From Actinomycetota bacterium (GTDB lineage: Bacteria; Actinomycetota; Acidimicrobiia; Acidimicrobiales; Ilumatobacteraceae), in assembly GCA_026393655.1 (NCBI GenBank), contig JAPKZT010000183.1, positions 1 to 7,891 on the forward strand: a stretch of 7,891 bases of DNA, written 5' to 3'. Positions 5,333-7,891 of this stretch are shown one piece after another (position 1 is the first letter of the stretch; every line of letters starts with the position of its first letter). A model generated the notes under the pieces. The model saw nothing but the letters and a program-made list of their open reading frames with translations, did not search any database and was not told where the DNA came from. Position numbers and translations under genes: made by a program.

Positions 5333-6664
5333 GTGACAACATCCCTTGCAACAGTTGTCATCGTCGGGCGTCCAAATGTGGGTAAAAGCACTTTGTTTAA
5401 TCGTTTTATGGGTTCTCAAGTGGCGATCGTTCAAGACACGCCTGGTGTTACGCGCGACAGATTTGAGCGTCAAGTTGAGTGGCAAGGGCGTCATTTCAAT
5501 GTTGTAGATACAGGTGGATGGATGCCTGGCGGAACAGAACTTGACGGCAAAGTAAGCCGACAGGTTGAATCGGCCGTGAAAGAAGCAGATCTCGTGTTAT
5601 TTGTTGTTGATTCAACTGTCGGCGTTTTAGATGATGATCAAGCAATTGCAAAGTGGCTGCGCACAAGCGGTAAAGAAGTTTTGGTTGTCTCAAATAAAGT
5701 TGACACAGATAAACGCGAGTTCGACAAATGGGAGTTTTTGTCACTTGGACTCGGCGATCCGTTTCCGGTTTCCGCACTGCACGGCCGCAAAGCCGGCGAC
5801 GTTTTAGATGAAGTTTTAATTCGCGTGCCACGACGAGATGGCGATGACGAAGTCGAAGTAGAAATTGAGCGACAAGGTCCAAATCGAACGCCAGGCATCC
5901 CAAGAGTCTCGATAGTTGGTCGACCGAATGTTGGCAAGAGCACACTTTTCAATCGCCTCGTCGGGCAAGATCGTGCAGTCGTTCACGACATGCCTGGTAC
6001 AACTCGAGACTCAATCGACACGGTTGTCGAAACGCCAGATGGGCCGATGATGTTTGTCGACACTGCCGGAATGCGCAGACGGAGTCGTGTCGATGAATCA
6101 ACCGAGTATTACTCGTTTGTTCGTGCGTTGCGAGCCGTTGACGAATCAGATATTGCGTTACTCGTAATCGATGCAACTGAAGGTATTACGAGTCAAGATC
6201 AAAGACTCGCTGAACGAATTGATGCCTCCGGTAGCCCCGTGGTCGTGGTTCTTAATAAGTGGGAGATGCTAAACGCAGATCAGCGTGCCGAAATAGATAT
6301 TGAAATTGGTCGTAAATTATTTTTCGTTGGTGATGCACCGGTATTAAAGATGTCAGCGCTAACTGGCAAGGGTGTGCAGAAGTTGCGACCAGTGTTGCAA
6401 GATTCAATTGAGCAATATCATCGTCGTGTACCAACTCGAGATGTCAACAGGGTGATAGCGCGCGCGCAACAACAGCAACCAGCCCCAAGTGGCGGACGAG
6501 TGTTGTATGCATTGCAGGGTGCGTCTGATCCACCGACGTTTACTTTGTTTGTTAATAAAGAATTACCGCCAACATATTTGCGATATCTCGAGCGATCAAT
6601 TCGAGAAGGTTTCGAATTCGGTTCAGTGCCGATCAAGATTCGCGTACGCAAGCGGGCAGAGTAG
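5333..6664 (+). CDS. der: Ribosome assembly GTPase Der (EngA)
   Basis: A complete 443-residue Der, a double-GTPase needed for maturation of the 50S ribosomal subunit. Two GTPase domains in tandem are followed by a KH-like RNA-binding domain. Domain 1: GRPNVGKST at 12-20 (P-loop), PGVTRD at 37-42, DTGG at 59-62, NKVD at 121-124, SALH at 147-150. Domain 2: GRPNVGKST at 196-204, PGTTRD at 221-226, DTAG at 243-246, NKWE at 308-311 (the usual fourth letter is Asp; Glu is conservative) and SALTG at 341-345. An acidic linker (about 168-182) separates the domains. The KH-like domain spans about 350-443 and includes the PPTFTLFVN strand. GTG 5333 is forced as the start by an in-frame TAA 12 bases upstream and leaves 11 residues before the P-loop, as expected for the family. 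It diverges from ispH across 43 bases; a small membrane protein gene begins six bases after its stop, probably in one operon. Confidence 0.97.
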   Translation: MTTSLATVVIVGRPNVGKSTLFNRFMGSQVAIVQDTPGVTRDRFERQVEWQGRHFNVVDTGGWMPGGTELDGKVSRQVESAVKEADLVLFVVDSTVGVLDDDQAIAKWLRTSGKEVLVVSNKVDTDKREFDKWEFLSLGLGDPFPVSALHGRKAGDVLDEVLIRVPRRDGDDEVEVEIERQGPNRTPGIPRVSIVGRPNVGKSTLFNRLVGQDRAVVHDMPGTTRDSIDTVVETPDGPMMFVDTAGMRRRSRVDESTEYYSFVRALRAVDESDIALLVIDATEGITSQDQRLAERIDASGSPVVVVLNKWEMLNADQRAEIDIEIGRKLFFVGDAPVLKMSALTGKGVQKLRPVLQDSIEQYHRRVPTRDVNRVIARAQQQQPAPSGGRVLYALQGASDPPTFTLFVNKELPPTYLRYLERSIREGFEFGSVPIKIRVRKRAE

Positions 6665-6670
6665 AGATCG

Positions 6671-6922
6671 ATGCCGTGGTGTGAGCCTTGCGCAAAATAT
6701 TTTGCACCGACGGCGCTGACTACTTCGGGGGATTGTCCGAGTTGTGGTGTGCGCGCAATTTCTGCTGATGTTCATGGTCGGGTAACCGCGAAAAATCTCG
6801 ACCTTCGTGCTCTTGCATCGGCTGGCGACCCAGGGTCAGAGAAAGTTCCATGGCACTTTAAGTTGCTGGTCGTTGCGCTCGTTATTTATTTAAGTTGGCG
6901 AATAGTGTCGTTGTTTATATGA
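6671..6922 (+). CDS. Small zinc-ribbon protein with one C-terminal membrane helix
   Basis: An 83-residue protein of unknown function. WCEPC at residues 3-7 and CPSC at 22-25 form two CxxC knuckles (Cys4, Cys7, Cys22, Cys25), a likely zinc ribbon. A polar linker follows, then one hydrophobic helix at about 65-82 introduced by PWHFK. Similar short proteins behind der in Acidimicrobiia come to mind, but I could not check this. ATG 6671 lies six bases after the der stop and 8 residues fall on or before the first CxxC pair, leaving no room for a signal peptide. There is no strong ribosome binding site, so translation is probably coupled to der. The membrane anchor and metal knuckles suggest an adaptor or a redox/metal-sensing role at the membrane, but nothing in the sequence fixes this. 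I am fairly sure it is a real gene because of the CxxC pattern, the clean helix and the tight spacing. Confidence 0.8.
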   Translation: MPWCEPCAKYFAPTALTTSGDCPSCGVRAISADVHGRVTAKNLDLRALASAGDPGSEKVPWHFKLLVVALVIYLSWRIVSLFI

Positions 6923-6945
6923 CTTCCGTAGAGTTGGTGAGGTTG

Positions 6946-7020
6946 CGGGCTGTAGCGCAGCTTGGTTAGCGCGCTTGTCTGGGGGACAAGAGGTCGTGGG
7001 TTCAAATCCCGCCAGCCCGA
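6946..7020 (+). tRNA. tRNA-Pro (anticodon GGG)
   Basis: A full cloverleaf folds. The acceptor arm CGGGCTG (6946-6952) pairs with CAGCCCG (7013-7019), with discriminator A7020. The D-stem GCGC/GCGC is at 6955-6958 and 6969-6972 with a GG-containing loop. The anticodon stem CTTGT/ACAAG encloses the loop CTGGGGG (6979-6985), with anticodon GGG at 6981-6983. The T-arm GTGGG/CCCGC is at 6996-7000 and 7008-7012 with loop TTCAAAT and one G-T pair. CCA is not encoded, so it must be added by tRNA nucleotidyltransferase. It reads proline codon CCC (and CCU by wobble). No clear promoter of its own is seen; it may be cotranscribed with der and processed. No duplicated 3' end (attachment site) is present in the window. 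Confidence 0.97.
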
Positions 7021-7060
7021 CAAGTCTGTGTTTTACATTTTAAAATTAATTTATTAGAAA

Positions 7061-7066
7061 AAGGGG
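7061..7066 (+). promoter_or_regulatory. Ribosome binding site of the aminotransferase
   Basis: AAGGGG precedes ATG 7071 by four bases, within a purine-rich run that starts at about 7057. It fixes the start. The preceding 7021-7056 is very AT-rich; I see neither a clear hairpin terminator after the tRNA nor a confident promoter there. Confidence 0.75.
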
Positions 7067-7070
7067 AATA

Positions 7071-7891
7071 ATGAAATTAGCAGATCGTTTGAATCGTTTA
7101 GGTACAGAGACTGCATTCGCTGTTGCAGCAACTGCGGCTGATTGGGTTTCAAAAGGCAATGAAGTTTTTCCATTTCACCTTGGTGATTTAAACCTTGCGA
7201 CGCCCGAAAATATTTCAGTGGCAATGCAACGAGCAGTTGTTGAAGGTAAAACGGGTTACTGCCCGAACGCAGGTATCGCGCCATTGCGTGCGGCACTAGC
7301 CGAGAGTCTTGGTCGACAACGCAATGTGTCGTTTTCGGCAGAAAACATTGCGGTTCAACCCGGCGGCAAACCAGTAATTGGCAAGTTTTTACGAAGTGTG
7401 ATGAACCCTGGTGATGAAGTGTTATATCCAAATCCAGGTTTTCCGATTTATGAAAGTCAAATCGAATTCAACGATGGCGTTGCTGTGCCATACCGGTATC
7501 TAGATACCGAGAATGGTTTTCAAATTGATTTAGATTACTTGGCTTCGAAAATTAATTCGAAAACGAAAGCACTGATTCTTAACGATCAACAAAACCCGCT
7601 GGCAGCTGAGATGACAGATACTGAGCGTCAAGCACTTGCAGACTTGGCAATCAAACACAATCTTTGGGTTCTATCTGATGAGGCTTACTTCGACATCAGA
7701 TATGCCGGCGAAAGCAAGAGCATTGTTTCGCTGCCAGGGATGCTAGAGCGCACCGTGATCTTGTACACATTTTCGAAAAAGTTTGCAATGACTGGTTGGC
7801 GACTTGGTGCAGCAATCGGCCCGAAAGATCTCGTCGATCGAATTTCGAAATTGAACACTAACGAAGAGAGTTGTACAGCGCAGTTTGTGCA
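7071..7891 (+). CDS. Class I/II PLP-dependent aminotransferase, C-terminus cut off by window edge
   Basis: The first 273 codons of an aminotransferase fold type I enzyme (usual length about 380-400) of the aspartate/aromatic aminotransferase superfamily. It transfers an amino group between an amino acid and a 2-oxo acid via pyridoxal phosphate, in the cytoplasm. Seen: GYCPNAGIAPLR at 62-73, the cofactor-phosphate loop VQPGGKP at 95-101, YPNPGFPIYES at 119-129, NP at 175-176 with Asn175 at the cofactor-contact position, SDEAYF at 202-207 (Asp203 for the pyridine nitrogen, Tyr206 for O3'), and TFSKKFAMTGWRLG at 233-246 with Schiff-base Lys236 and Arg244 for cofactor phosphate. The usual NPTG loop reads NPLA here (175-178), so the loop is altered although the Asn is kept. 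Substrate specificity cannot be called, particularly without the C-terminal part carrying the carboxylate-binding arginine. Start at ATG 7071 is fixed by a good ribosome binding site. Confidence 0.92.
   Translation, partial: MKLADRLNRLGTETAFAVAATAADWVSKGNEVFPFHLGDLNLATPENISVAMQRAVVEGKTGYCPNAGIAPLRAALAESLGRQRNVSFSAENIAVQPGGKPVIGKFLRSVMNPGDEVLYPNPGFPIYESQIEFNDGVAVPYRYLDTENGFQIDLDYLASKINSKTKALILNDQQNPLAAEMTDTERQALADLAIKHNLWVLSDEAYFDIRYAGESKSIVSLPGMLERTVILYTFSKKFAMTGWRLGAAIGPKDLVDRISKLNTNEESCTAQFV

Noticed and set aside
5496..5945. Open frame of 149 codons on the minus strand opposite der
   Set aside because: It is antisense to conserved Der coding sequence, has low-complexity Leu/Arg/Gln-rich composition and no recognisable domain; a shadow of der codon use.
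6895..6921. TTGGCG followed by TATATG as a tRNA promoter
   Set aside because: Spacing is 15 bases, the hexamers match poorly, and the whole element lies inside the end of the small membrane protein gene.
7021..7056. AT-rich stretch after the tRNA as a terminator or integration site
   Set aside because: Only a three-base stem can be drawn before the short T-run, and no repeat of the tRNA 3' end occurs elsewhere in the window, so neither a terminator nor an att site is supported.
7054..7431. Open frame of 125 codons on the minus strand opposite the aminotransferase
   Set aside because: It is antisense to the conserved N-terminal half of the aminotransferase, with no domain and no promoter or ribosome binding site; a shadow.

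Overview
The window carries ordinary bacterial chromosomal genes. Moderate base composition, leaderless-type starts, a FadD/FadE-like lipid gene set and a small zinc-ribbon membrane protein directly behind der suggest an actinobacterium. The class Acidimicrobiia, possibly one of its aquatic lineages, is my best guess from protein flavour alone. No mobile element, CRISPR array, phage gene, toxin-antitoxin pair or defence locus is visible, and no gap without a gene exceeds about 75 bases.

Left part, minus strand: an AMP-forming acyl-CoA synthetase (657-2210) is followed 27 bases later, in the same frame, by a glycerophosphodiester phosphodiesterase (GDPD) that runs off the left edge (1-629). 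The two look like a small lipid-scavenging operon: one releases glycerol phosphate from deacylated phospholipid, the other activates a carboxylic acid to its CoA thioester. Divergent from the synthetase, across 75 bases, is a SirB1-type transglutaminase-like protein (2286-2960). It is followed by an acyl-CoA dehydrogenase (3003-4208) with its own strong ribosome binding site.

Middle: the dehydrogenase converges on ispH (4252-5289, minus), the last enzyme of the MEP isoprenoid pathway. The junction holds a 13-bp tandem repeat that runs over the dehydrogenase stop codon, and a 16-bp perfect palindrome over the ispH stop codon. ispH and the ribosome-assembly GTPase gene der (5333-6664, plus) diverge from a 43-base gap.

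Right part, plus strand: der, then an 83-residue zinc-ribbon plus one-helix membrane protein (6671-6922), a tRNA-Pro(GGG) gene (6946-7020), and the first 273 codons of a class I aminotransferase (7071 to the right edge).

The most interesting non-gene signal is at the starts. Three unrelated genes (acyl-CoA synthetase, SirB1-like, der) lack a Shine-Dalgarno sequence and have a TANNNT hexamer exactly six bases before the start codon, the spacing expected of leaderless transcripts. In all three the first three bases of that hexamer are also an in-frame stop codon (TAG, TAA, TAA). The dehydrogenase and the aminotransferase instead have clear purine-rich ribosome binding sites. I see no convincing evidence of a new multi-gene system here.
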